Assembly (NCBI GenBank): GCA_013397845.1
Contig: VZTG01000546.1
Span: 129,903-193,902 of the forward strand
Source: Melanocharis versteri
Taxonomy: Eukaryota; Chordata; Aves; Passeriformes; Melanocharitidae
Length of the DNA: 64,000 bases
Direction of reading: 5' to 3'
Both the position numbers and the translations under genes were made by a program. The notes beneath the pieces were generated by a model. It saw only the letters and a list, made by a program, of their open reading frames with translations. It made no database searches and was not told the DNA's origin. Shown one piece after another: positions 47,509 to 59,315 of the stretch (position 1 is the stretch's first letter; each line of letters starts with the position of its first letter).

Positions 47509-48584
47509 GGACGTTTGCAGCCCAGGTCCAGGGTTTGTTCACCCCTTACCCCCTCCGGAGCTGGGAAGTTCAGAAACCCTGCCCCCAGGAGCTGCATTTG
47601 GCCAGCTTCGTCCCTGCTGTCCATGCCATATCAGCACCTTCCACGTCCTCAGCTGGGGCTGGATGTTGCTGCTCTCTTTTGCAACCAAGGCAAGCCGAGT
47701 TCTTCCACACAAACCTGTGGGAGTCGCTCCAATTTATCCCCCAGGAGCAGCACACGGGTGTGGGGCAGAGCACCAGCCCTCCCTGTTTGTTAGGACACTG
47801 TCAGGACCAAGAAGAACTTAGAAAAAGCCATGTACAGCTTTAAACCCAGCAGCATTTTAAAAAACCTGACAGTGCTTTTACGGTTTATAAATCCATTTTG
47901 TTTTATTTCCCTTTGTCCTATTTGTGGCAGACTCATGTACTGCTACTAAAAATTCTTTTCGACTCCAATGTTTTCCCTGTGCAGTATAATCTTGAGGAAA
48001 AAAAAATCACTTTTCACATTACTGAAAAGACATCTAGTGTGTTTTATAGTCTCCAGCACCTGGGAAAAAAACATAACAATTGAGTGATATGACATTTTTG
48101 GGAGAACATGAAGGCAATCTCTAAATGAGATTTGAGCTCTTAGGCAGCTTTAGCACACTCTGATACTAATCTGGATCAGATCTCACTTCCAGGAGTGATG
48201 TGAATTCAAAGCTAGGGCCACTTTCCAATTAAAACAAGGGAATAGGCTGCTTTTTCCAGGTAACTGGGAGATATGCACAGAAGAAACGTCCATTTAGATC
48301 TGCTTTCTAATGTACTCTGGGTTTCAATTTTTTCCCCTCACCCCTGTGACCCCTCAGACCCTGTCAGAAATACCCTGCCCCAGCAGATCCCCGTTCCCTG
48401 TCACTCTCACAGAGCTGTGCCTGCTTTCCTGAGGCCTCTCCCGTAACCTCTGGAGTCACCAGGAGCCCCTGGCCAGGCTCTGTCTCAGGTTTGGGAGCTC
48501 TCTGGTGGCTCCTGCAGTTTTTCCACCCTCAGACTTTGTGAGGGATCCATCACTGTGCCCGTGTCAGGAAGAAATGTCCCCTCT
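47508..48584. other. Unique non-coding sequence
   Basis: GC-rich next to the gap and AT-rich from about 47840 to 48330, then GC-rich again towards the 51-bp duplication. No gene was recognised. Confidence 0.42.
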
Positions 48585-48686
48585 CAGGAGTGCAGTGACC
48601 CCACAAATCTCTCCGTGGTCACTCCCCTGGTGCCTCAGGAGTTCAGTGACTCCACAAATCTCTCCGTGGTCACTCCCCTGGTGCCC
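48585..48686 (+). repeat. 51-bp tandem duplication
   Basis: Two copies, starting at 48585 and 48636, share CAGTGACYCCACAAATCTCT and CCGTGGTCACTCCCCTGGTG with only a few differences. It lies 40 bp before the 38-bp minisatellite. Confidence 0.9.
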
Positions 48687-48726
48687 AGCCTGGTGTCCAT
48701 AGCCAGGAGCCCAGCCCTGTGTTCCT

Positions 48727-49256
48727 CATCCCACTGCCATCTTCATCCTGGAGGAACAGGAGAACATCCCACTGCCATCTTCATCCTGGAGGAACAGGAG
48801 AACATCCCACTGCCATCTTCATCCTGGAGGAACAGGAGAACATCCCACTGCCATCTTCATCCTGGAGGAACAGGAGAACATCCCACTGCCATCTTCATCC
48901 TGGAGGAACAGGAGAACATCCCACTGCCATCTTCATCCTGGAGGAACAGGAGAACATCCCACTGCCATCTTCATCCTGGAGGAACAGGAGAACATCCCAC
49001 TGCCATCTTCATCCTGGAGGAACAGGAGAACATCCCACTGCCATCTTCATCCTGGAGGAACAGGAGAACATCCCACTGCCATCTTCATCCTGGAGGAACA
49101 GGAGAACATCCCACTGCCATCTTCATCCTGGAGGAACAGGAGAACATCCCACTGCCATCTTCATCCTGCAGGAACAGAGAACATCCCAATGCCATCTTCT
49201 TCCTGGAGGGACAGGACAACATCCCAATGCTATCTTCATCCTGGAGGAACAGAGAA
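48727..49256 (+). repeat. 38-bp minisatellite, about 14 units
   Basis: The unit begins CATCCCACTGCCATCTTCAT and ends GGAGGAACAGGAGAA. The first eleven units (from 48727 every 38 bp) look identical. Unit 12 (49145) has small changes and is 37 bp long. Units 13 and 14 (49182 and 49220) carry several substitutions. Since 38 is not a multiple of three, three units make one 38-codon super-repeat, and two frames stay open across the array. This is a tandem-repeat artefact, not a protein gene. Confidence 0.97.
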
Positions 49257-52200
49257 TTTTCACTGTCTCCTGTGGAAACCTCCCCTTTTTACACCTGGCT
49301 TTTGCCTCTGGAAACTCATGAAATGTGAAAGCCACCGTCCCTGGAAGAGGGAGCCTGGTGTTTGTCAGGGTTTCCCTTCTTGCACTAAAGCACATGAGGC
49401 ACCTGGAAAAGCAGAGGAGCTGAATGGAAAAAGCGGACCAGGCTTCTCTCCTGGCAGATGAAATCCAGCCACACTTACAGTAGCGAATAGAACTGATCTA
49501 ACACAGGCAGTCCTCTCAAAACTGTGTTACAGCTGTTTGGGAGCAATGCAGAAATACAGGTGTGCTGTGGAATGAAGCCAGCAAGGGAAAAAAACCAACA
49601 AAACAACCCTTGAGGTTCCTCAGTTCAAAGAAAAACTGGATTTCTTGAGGAATACAAAGTTTTCAATTTGTTTGTTTGGTTGGGTTTGGGTTTTTTTGTT
49701 TGTTGGTTTGTTTGTTTTTTCCTAATATCTTAGTAAACTCTGGAAATTTATATTTAACTCCTGAGTTTTTCAGTTTTTCAAGTCTGTATTTTCAGCTGCA
49801 CAACTGCCAATTTGCTTTAGAGGTGAGTTTTTTTCAAAATACTAAAATCAACCCTACTGAGCAGCAACAGGCAAATAGGGAGGATGTCTATATAAACCCA
49901 AATTTATTTGTGACAGACATGATGGAAATTAGCAGTTGATATGCATGTAACATTTTGTATTTTGGCATTAAGGAAGCCCAAATCAATGTGCAAACAGGGA
50001 ATATTTGTATACAATCACATTTGTTGGCTTAGGAAAATGACAGGCAAATAACTGAGAGCTCCATTTTCCTGACCTTATAAAAATCACAGAGATTTCAGAA
50101 GACAATTTCTCTCCTGGATTCTTTTTGTTTAATGTATGAGTGGAATAATATAGCTTACAAGAAATGGACTGATCAAGCTACTTGCCTTTAAAGAAGATTT
50201 CCTGTGTAATTAAGGGAAGTCTCCTATGCTCAGACATCACCCTATTAAATGTGACATGAAATGTAACCAATAAATAATTAAGTCGCTGATTAGTTATAAA
50301 TAAAAGATCAACAATATAATATTTTAAGAGCCACACTCAATCAATTATCTGTGTTAACCAGTAATTACTTAGAGATTAACACATTTAAAAAATTAAACTA
50401 AAAGTTCAAACAGAAAAAAAAAATCTATTTGGAAAGGGTATGATGAAGGAATTTCTCCCATCTTGCGCAATCTGTGTCTTATATCCCATATATTTCATTC
50501 CTAGATGAGCGTTTGTTGGCTTGGCTAAAATGGTGACACTCTGCACGCCAGGAATGACAAGTGTCAAATTATCCACATCCCTGAACCCCGGCACAAGGAA
50601 TGCACTTTAGAGGAGGCAACGCCGCTGTGCTTACAAATATTTTTCAATAATGCAAATGGTTCGTTTCTTATTAATTTTTGCTGTCCCAACAACACCCACA
50701 GCACTGAGGTGTCTTCCTGAGCAGACTGCTCGACAGGCAGACGGAGAGGTTTCGAACATTGCCTCGCTCCCAGGCACAAAGAGCTGGAAGTCACTGCTGA
50801 TTTTGTGTTCCTTGGGATCCACGCCAGCCAGGTCCAGGTCTGGTGTTTATTTCAGTGAGACAGAGCACGAGGAGAAATCGCCACTGCTGGAGATGGGTTA
50901 ATTGTTGTATTCCACAGCAATTTGCGTTTGGTTGCTCTGGAAAACGAAGTTCCAGCATCCATGAGCTCTGACACCTGCAAGTGTCTGGTGGGAAAACCCA
51001 ACAAACCAAAATATGAGCTCTCGTTTGCAAGAAAAGAAAATGAAATTATTAATTAAGTACTTTCATAAAGTATTTGTTCAATCTACTCACAACATGCAAC
51101 AAAACTTTAACTTCTATTATTATCCCTTATTAACAAACCTTAACCTAAACAAGGCTGTTTGGATTTATCTGCTTGTGTTACATGAATTAACACAAAATTG
51201 CACACACACACACATATTTATCATCATCTATCCTTCCATGCTTCTGCAATCAAAGGTAAAAAAGCCCAAAAGAGATGCAAAAACCCAGCACAGAGCGTCA
51301 GGCATGATGATAATTCAGCAGTTGGCCTCCTATGCTCCACATCTAAATTGCACAGCAGCAGGAAAAGGCAGCAGCATCAGCCACAGAACAGGAGAGTTTC
51401 GAGTTAGATGGTCTGTGGGCTGGAATAATACTTAAATTATTTTTTATTAACAAACATGGCTCTTTTCAGGAAGAAAGAGTCTTTTCTCTCAGTAGCTGAA
51501 ATAAATTCAGACATCAACATCTGCAATTACGGATGCAGGGAAATGAACACTATGTACTAAGAGCCTCCAACAGAACTGATCTCAGCTGAACCTAATGCAC
51601 AATAATTCACCACGTAATTATCTAAATCACAGGATCAAAACCCAGGGAGAAGAAATAGTAACTTTTAGGCAAAATAAACACACACACACAACAACATGCA
51701 CAAAGTGGGCTTAGCATCCTCCCATCTGAGGACATGACCTAATGAACTCCATCCTAATGATAGGCAATATTTCCTCTAAGGAAAAACTTCTTTGCATAAT
51801 GAGATGTTGTTGGAACTTGTGTTCCTTTTAGCTGGGACAAAAACGTCCCGTGAAGGCAGCTGGAGTTTCAGCGCTGCCGTGAGTTGTCCACATCTCCACC
51901 ACTGGCTCTAAATGTGCTCAGCTCTTTTGACTGAGCTTTCTTCATTGGTCCTGGAGCTCAGAGGTTGTGGTGCTATGTATAGCACACGTGAAATATGCTC
52001 TTCCTCAGTGCTATTTCTGCACACAGCTGCGGAGCAGAACTAATACATTTAACTGATAAATACATCAAAGGGAGCATGTCTAAAGCAATAAACATCTCCT
52101 GTGGTGGTGGTGTTTATGCACTGCAGGAGGTGCTTTGCTGAGCACTGTGGCCTTTTGATGCAGTTATCATTATTCTAATGAAAGCATTAGTTGATTTGAT

Positions 52201-54668
52201 TGCTTTTTAAACACCACTGCTGTCCACCACGGCTCCATTAGACGTGGCTGTGTTCATTAACAGGGAGTGAAGGGCTTTTCGTTTAGGCCTGGGTGGGTTT
52301 ATTGGAAGCATGGCTGTCATATCATAAATCCAGCTCTTTCTAGTCTCCTGAACTTCTTATTCTAAGGTTACTGCTGGGGATCAACAAATTTGTGTTTCCA
52401 CACCTTACACCAGCAGGCTGACCTTGAGCGTTCCAGCCATTCCGAAAGATTAATAGAGAAACTCATTTGGATTCACATTTTTGTATCTCCCTGAAAGAAT
52501 TCTCATAAAATTTCCACTAATTTCTGTTTATTAAAGCTCAATTCAAATACAAGCCTGGTGATATGTTTCTGATTAAATCCTAAATGTTGCAAAGCAGCCT
52601 CAGCACACCGATCTATGCAGTGAGTCTGTGTCCCCACAAACGCATGCTCATGCATAACTTTTGGTAATCAAATATTCATGCTCAGACTTCTAAAATTCCA
52701 GTGCTCTGCTCGTGGTCAGGCCTTCGGGGACAACACCTTCAGCTCCTAAGGAAGGAAATTTAGACCTAACAAAGTACTTTGCTTTCTGAAATTCTGAAAT
52801 TCCTTAATTTTTTCCTAGAAGTCCTGAGTGTTGGTCTGAGCAAGCGTCTCGTTCTGGAAATGAGTTGTGTGATGAGCACCAGACCCTCTCTCCTGAAGGA
52901 TGTGGATGAACAGCACTGAACAGGTTGTTCAGGGGTTGAATATTCATGGCTGGCTGTTTGAGAGCTGCAGGCTGGGTGAAGCTGTGCTTGACCTCCTGGA
53001 GTGGTGGTGACAGGGCCCCTTCCAGCAGGCGGCTGGGCCAGAGCGCTCCAGAGCTCCCTGGGTGACAGCGCTGGGGGCAGAGCAGCCATCCAGGGCCACT
53101 TCAACCAAAACCAGATTGTCACACGTGCAGCAGTGCAAACCAGCCTCAGGGGATGCTCCAGGAATATCCTGATTCTTTTATTGTTTTCCAACAGACACGA
53201 GAGGCAGTGCAGAAAGGCAAGCAGCAGAGCCGGCACAACACAGAGCAGGAAGAGACGAAAGCACCGAATTAAGAAAATCCACCCCAGCCAATGCCTTCAG
53301 TGTGTTCCAAAAAACAAATCTTGTAAAAATATTTCTTAGGGCAGTCAACTTTGCAGGGATGACTGTGATTTCAACGCATGTCTACAGGCAGAAACACAGC
53401 AGAGATAGCAAAGATGTTTTTGGCAGAAGCAACGCTCTCCAGCACTGAAGTTTGGAAATGACTTTCCCCAGGTTAGAAACAAGCTGTGTCAAAATTAATT
53501 CTTAATGTTGGGAACTGGTAACTGACAGCAGCATGACTAGAATTTATTACCACAGGGTTCTAAATACTTAGAATTACAATATTTAAAACTTTTCTTTTAA
53601 GAGAAATTAAAACACTCAAAAGACAACATAATTAAACATCCTGATGTCCAGGTCAAAGTGAATTTAAAAGCACGTTTTGCAAAATAAATTCATCGTTTAG
53701 GAGAGCAACACAAATAACTTTATATTTACAATTACTGAATTGGAAGAGGTACAAAGAATTCTGAATGTTTACTGGTTAGACAGTAAATTTTAAAAGATTG
53801 TGAGGAAGGGTTAATGCACCCCAGGCAAAATCCTGCCAGTCTGGCTGCAAGATATTCTGGAATTACTCCTTTTGTGTCTCCCTGAGAAGTTAACCAGGGG
53901 GTGTTATTATGGCCAATTAAGAAAGTGTTGCTCCACATGGGCAGTTTTCAAGGAAAGTTTGCCAGAAATTCTCCAGACAGCTTCTAACTGCTCTGGAAAT
54001 GTGGAGAGTGTTAAAAATGCACCCCGTGCCAATATCACATCTTCCCTGCTGCGTGTTTGGAACAAATGTCACTGCCTGATATTTGCCAGGAAGCCTTAGG
54101 TCAGTCGTGGTTGTAGCAATCCCAGCGCCTGAAACTCTCTCTGATTTCTCCATTGAGCTATTTCTTGGTGAACGTGGAAGATGTCCCACGAAGCATTTGG
54201 GAATTTCAGAAGTCAGGTTTTTTTAGAAAACTAGACAGATAGGAGCCCAGTGACTGAGTTTGCCTTAAAAGAGGATCCAGCTCTTTGCAATTGCCTGTGA
54301 TTTGTGTCCTGCAAATGACGAAACAACAGAGGAAACAACATTTATTCAAGGATCCAGCAGAACGCTGCCAGAAAGTAATGGCTATTCATGAACAAAAATG
54401 TGCTGCTGGAAAAGGAAGGTGTCAAAGGCAAATTAAACTGTAAATTAGAGCAAGAATAGGCCAAAGTCAGCCATGCTGAAAGAAGCAGCTGTTCAGCCTG
54501 TGTTGATATATCATTTAAAGAGGTCAAAGTTTGCACTGTTTGGGTCGGGCTTGCCCAGGCTCACAGGTGGGTCCCAGCCTAACCCCGGGTCTCCTGGGGG
54601 AGCTGGATGAGGAGGAGGAAGGGAAGCACAAGGTCTCAATGCCCCCTGCGAGGAAACACCACAGTGCC
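49257..54668. other. Unique non-coding sequence
   Basis: No gene was recognised. The stretch contains a G/T-rich tract (49667-49720), (CA)7 at 51201-51214, a second short (CA)n near 51678-51690, and homeodomain-type words at 50270-50385. The 156-codon minus-strand frame at 52766-53236 has no recognisable domain. Confidence 0.42.
49667..49720. repeat. G/T-rich low-complexity tract
   Basis: The plus strand reads TTTGTTTGTTTGGTTGGGTT and related words, with almost no A or C. Confidence 0.8.
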
Positions 54669-55199
54669 TTCCATCCATCCATCCCTCCATCCGTCCCTCC
54701 ATCCATCCATCCATCCATCCTTCCATCCCTCCATCCCTCCATCCCTCCATCCCTCCATCCCTCCATCCCTCCATCCCTCCATCCCTCCATCCCTCCATCC
54801 CTCCATCCCTCCATCCCTCCATCCCTCCATCCCTCCATCCCTCCATCCCTCCATCCCTCCATCCCTCCATCCCTCCATCCCTCCATCCCTCCATCCCTCC
54901 ATCCCTCCATCCCTCCATCCCTCCATCCCTCCATCCCTCCATCCCTCCATCCCTCCATCCCTCCATCCCTCCATCCCTCCATCCCTCCATCCCTCCATCC
55001 CTCCATCCCTCCATCCCTCCATCCCTCCATCCCTCCATCCCTCCATCCCTCCATCCCTCCATCCCTCCATCCCTCCATCCCTCCATCCCTCCATCCCTCC
55101 ATCCCTCCATCCCTCCATCCCTCCATCCCTCCATCCCTCCATCCCTCCATCCCTCCATCCCTCCATCCCTCCATCCCTCCATCCATCCCTCCATCCCTC
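54669..55199. repeat. (CCATCCCT)n octamer array
   Basis: After a short degenerate CCAT/CCGT tetramer start (54669-54722), about 57 nearly perfect CCATCCCT units run to about 55180. A few mixed units close the array. The minus strand reads (AGGGATGG)n, with a G3 run every eight bases. All long Ser-Ile-His-Pro and Met-Glu-Gly-Trp frames here derive from the octamer (24 bp = 8 codons). Confidence 0.98.
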
Positions 55200-58100
55200 A
55201 GGCTGCTGAGCCCACCCCAGGAATCCCCAGGAATCCAGGAGCAGCCCCTGGGCACGGAGCCAGCCCCGAGGGGCGCAGGGACACAGAACCTGGGGGTGCC
55301 GCGAGCTGTGCTCGTGTCTCTCACTCTCCCAGCTGGGATCCCAGCCAAGTTATTCTACAGAGTGACAGAATCACAGGACAGTTCAGCTCGTGTGTGATCT
55401 GATGTGCCATAAATCTGCCCGCACTGCTCAGCACCAGCAAGGAAAAAAAAACCTCTAAAACAACCCATAAAACTTCTGTGTGAGGAGGAACATGGAATTT
55501 CTTCTTTAATATTGCAGCTGCTTGGTGGGGATTGCACACAACCCAAAGCAGGATGTCCAGGGTAAAGCTGGTTGAGTATTCCCCAGAAAAGGAATTCTGT
55601 TGGGTTACTTCAGTCAAAATGTTTCAGAAGAACATAATAGTTTAGATTCCTTTCCTATCAAAAGTGCTTTCCTGCTGCACACTGGATTTTCCAGGAAGCC
55701 ACGTCCCAGAGACTCAGTGCCGTCCCAGGAGCAGGACAGGCCAGCTCCAGGCATGTCCCCGTGCCCACACCCCGATTCCTGCTGGGGCTCGGGGCCGTGA
55801 GGAAGCCCGTGGCAGGATGTGCCTGTGGTCCCTTGCTGGGCCCTTTGTTGTGGTGGCTGCTTCAATGCATTAATCTCCTCCAGCCAACTGTGCCTGGCAT
55901 TATCAGTCTTTCATTAACATATCCCCTTTTTCCTGAATGTTGGGGTTGTTTTTTTAATATGAGGATTAGTGCAGCTGTGTCTCATCAGACCTCTTGTGTC
56001 TTTTTCTGGGACTTTGTAAGGGACCCTGATTAAAGACTCTCTCAGCTGTTGTTCTCTTCTCCATTTTTCCTTCTATGTTGCCACCGAATATTAATAATCT
56101 CATTGTTTCCTTTTATAATTATGTTAGTGCTTGGGCACTTTAAAGGAAAAGAAAGCATTTTTTAATGAATCCCTCCTTCCCTCCTCACCACCCCCCTCAC
56201 AGTTTGGAAATGCACAGCATGGTTTTAGAAGGCTCAGCAGAGGAAATGCTTCTGGGTTCTCCTCCACGAGCATCTGCTGATCTCATTGTTCTCACAGATT
56301 AATCCCCTCTAATTGAGCTGTAACTTTGAACAGAGCCTCCATTCCCAAAGAACGAGCTGCCCACCTCTCGCTGTGCTGCCTTCTCTGCCTGTAGGTGCAA
56401 CAAAAGACAGGGTTGCAACAGGATCATGAGATTAAAGCCATTAGAGCGTCCACTGCTGAATAAACCCACTGGCCAGGTAGATGAAATGCAACCTGAGGAA
56501 AAGCCATCCAAAAAGGTCTGAATGTTTTCCTATTCTTAGCAAAAACTATCCTTAGTTTTATTTTTAACTGACTTGTTGACTTACAGCCTTCAGCTGCTAA
56601 ATGCAGTTATCTAATAAACAGAAGGTAGCAGCCATGCAGTAGACTTTTAAAGCCACACATTTATGGATATGTACGTTTTTCTTAAGTGGTATTTTCCAAT
56701 TGAAGCACCCCTCCAAACTCAGGAATTTTGTGCAGCGGTGTTTTTAAAACCTCAGAAGCAGTTTAGGGATCTTTGTCCTTGAAATCCACAGACTAACTGG
56801 ATTGTTCCTGAAACCACACAACAAAACTTCCCTTTCTTTGTGAGTACTCACAGAATGCAGATATTTTGATTCAGTGTCATCCCAGAATGCTTTATAATTA
56901 CAGGAAACAAAATTAGGGAATATATTTGTAATACAAACTGCTAACTACTTTCAGCTGGCAACGCTACGTCCTTGCATGAAAATCATCCCATTACATTCCA
57001 TGACTGTGCATGAAATGTAAAGCTCACGGCTCCTGTAAGAGACAAAAGGTGGGAAAAAAATAAATACCAAAATGATTTGAGTTGCCACAAGAAATAAGGC
57101 TAACATTTGCTTTCCTTGATCCTTCTGCTCCCCTCTCTACAACAAGGTAGAATGCAAAATTTTATTTAGTCTTTGCAGATATTTCTATTTGCCCAACCTC
57201 TCAGAAATACCAGATGATTCCTGGAAAAGCGTTTTAATTTGATAAACCTAAGAACAGGAGATTGAAAGAGATCATGTGAAGAGGGCTAAAAGCAGGGATC
57301 ATTTTCATTTCAGGGATGAGAACATGTTAATGTCAATGAGCAGTTAACAGTGCATCTGGTCCTACACAGAAATAACAGTTCCCCAGAACTCCAGCCAGGA
57401 ATTTTATCAATTATGTTGGATCTGAACGTGAATGGTAGGCAAGGAACAGACTTTCAGCACTCTGACGTGCTCACGATGTAACATCTCACTTGCCACTTTC
57501 TTCCACCCTTGTGGCCAAATTTCCTCCTCAGGGGTGTGGGAAATATCTGAATGAACTTGGGCACCACCTGAAGAGTTCCGCTTCTCCACACTGACATTAT
57601 TTGCTCTTTTGATGCGCACCAAAAACGTCCCCAGAAGAATTTGGCAGCTGTTTTGAGCAAGATAATGATTTATGTACTTGTCCTGAACAGGTTAAAAAAA
57701 ATCCCTTTAACACACAAAGTTTTCTCTGGAAATTTCTCCTTTGCATGTGCCAAACAAGAAATTCTCCTTGAAAATGGACAGTGATGCACCATTGTCCTGA
57801 AACCAATAAAAGAAACCGCCACCAAAACAAGAGATGGTTCATCTGGAAGAGAAGATGGGAGTTGTGGTTTGCTGTGTTCCTGGAAACAACGGGCCAAGAA
57901 CAAAATGCCACTGGAAAATAACTTTATTCACAGCCCTCCCACCATTCAGCCTCTCTTAGTACACCTGGATTCATATTTTCCTTCATTTTGCACTAAATAA
58001 TCACCCTGGGAGGGAGTCATGTGCCCAAACTGAGGACAATCTATTGCTCCTCACATCTACAATTGTTTTTTTTACCAGCTGCATAAGAAGCTATTTTCTA

Positions 58101-58295
58101 GGCTTGGCCATAAATTCATGGGAAAAAACCTTGAAATTTACTATCTTGTCCTGGGATACCTGTGAAACGTATGATAGTTTTTACAATTCATCAAGTAAAA
58201 TAAGGATGATTTACAGCGCTCTGCGATGCCTGGTGACAACCAAGGACACCTGCAGCACGCTGCTCTTGTACCACAGCCCTTAAAAATGCTGCAGG
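55200..58295. other. Unique non-coding sequence
   Basis: GC-rich for the first ~170 bp after the octamer array and mostly AT-rich after that. A short TGACAGAATCACAGGACAG at about 55361-55379 resembles the border of a CR1 but is too short to call. No gene was recognised. Confidence 0.4.
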
Positions 58296-58388
58296 TCCTC
58301 CCAGAAAGGGAATGCAGCCCTCCCTGAAAGGGAATGCAGCCCTCCCAGAAGGGAATCCAGCCCTCCCAGAAGGGAATCCAGCCCTCCC
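58296..58388 (+). repeat. 21/22-bp tandem repeat, four units
   Basis: Units start at 58296, 58318, 58340 and 58361. The first two are 22 bp (with AAAGGGAATGCAG), the next two 21 bp (AAGGGAATCCAG). A partial unit follows. Confidence 0.88.
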
Positions 58389-59240
58389 TGCAGCCCTGGG
58401 GCTGTGGGAGCCGTCCCTGGGAGCCGGGGATGGGGTTTAATCTCCGTGGTTATTCCTTTCCCTGCTCCTCACAGCCCCGGAGAGCTTTGCATGATTCAAG
58501 GATTCACCTCCTGTGCCCTCTGTCCTCCTGAGGAGCAACACGAGGACTCCACAACTGGGCTGAAGCTGCAGTGTGAGAGTTTTCCGGAGATTCCCCTCCT
58601 GCTGGTGCTGGTGAATCCCAATTCACTGCTCGGTCCAGGAAAAGGGACTCTGTTAGGAGCAGGAATAATCCCATGCTCTCCCATCTATGGCACAGGAGAT
58701 TGCAAAATCACTCCATCACTGCCTTCTCCAAGCTGGATTTCTTGCCGGACCTGAGAAGGAAGTGCCTGCTCCTTTCCTGCAGAAAGAGTGTTTGTGAGGG
58801 ACCAGAGGACAGTAATTACTCAGCTTTAATTAGATCCAAACTATCACAACAGAGCACCCTCACCTTACTGATGTGACCAGGGGAATAAACACTCTTTCCA
58901 TCCTCCCCTGACGTTGCCTCCAGAGCTGTGCAGACATCACCCACTCTTTCCAGGCATTTTTCCAGCTACCAGGAGCAAGAGAGGCTGATCCAACCAGAGA
59001 CCGAGAGTCTCCCTCTTTCCAGGGGAGAGAAGAACAAATCAGAGCCATTTTCCCAAAGTTTTTGAGAATCTGGCTGCCCATAATGGCAAAAGGAGGGAGC
59101 TGCAGGGGGTTCCTCCTGATTTCTGAGGGATCCCAAGGGATCAGGGCTGCTTGGAAGGGTCACATCTGGAGGAATGGCCAGTCCTACCTCAGGCAAACCA
59201 TTTTCACCCCCTGTTCACTACTACACTTCCTGCCTGCCAT
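58389..59240. other. Unique non-coding sequence
   Basis: Mixed composition. No gene or repeat family was recognised. Confidence 0.4.
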
Positions 59241-59315
59241 ATTCTATTCTATTCTATTCTATTCTATTCTATTCTATTCTATTCTATTCTATTCTATTCT
59301 ATCCTATCCTATCCT
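59241..59315 (+). repeat. (ATTCT)12 microsatellite
   Basis: Twelve perfect ATTCT units (59241-59300) are followed by three ATCCT units. The motif is the same as the pentanucleotide that expands in human SCA10, but the locus is unrelated as far as can be seen. Confidence 0.97.

Noticed and set aside
46783..47793. 336-codon plus-strand frame
   Set aside because: It combines a GC-rich stretch, the 21-bp repeat, 208 N and (TTA)n. No recognisable domain appears in the real sequence.
48555..49328. 257-codon repetitive protein; also considered as a CRISPR array
   Set aside because: The frame is generated by the 38-bp minisatellite. There are no variable spacers between identical repeats, and the context is vertebrate, so it is not CRISPR.
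49667..49720. GGGTTTGGGTTT as an interstitial telomere repeat
   Set aside because: The vertebrate unit TTAGGG is absent, and the tract is irregular G/T-rich low complexity.
55361..55379. TGACAGAATCACAGGACAG as a CR1 border
   Set aside because: It is too short, and no other CR1 block is present next to it.
54511..55397. His-Pro-Ser-Ile and Met-Glu-Gly-Trp repeat proteins over 200 codons
   Set aside because: They are translations of the octamer array, open on both strands, with no start context or non-repeat domain.
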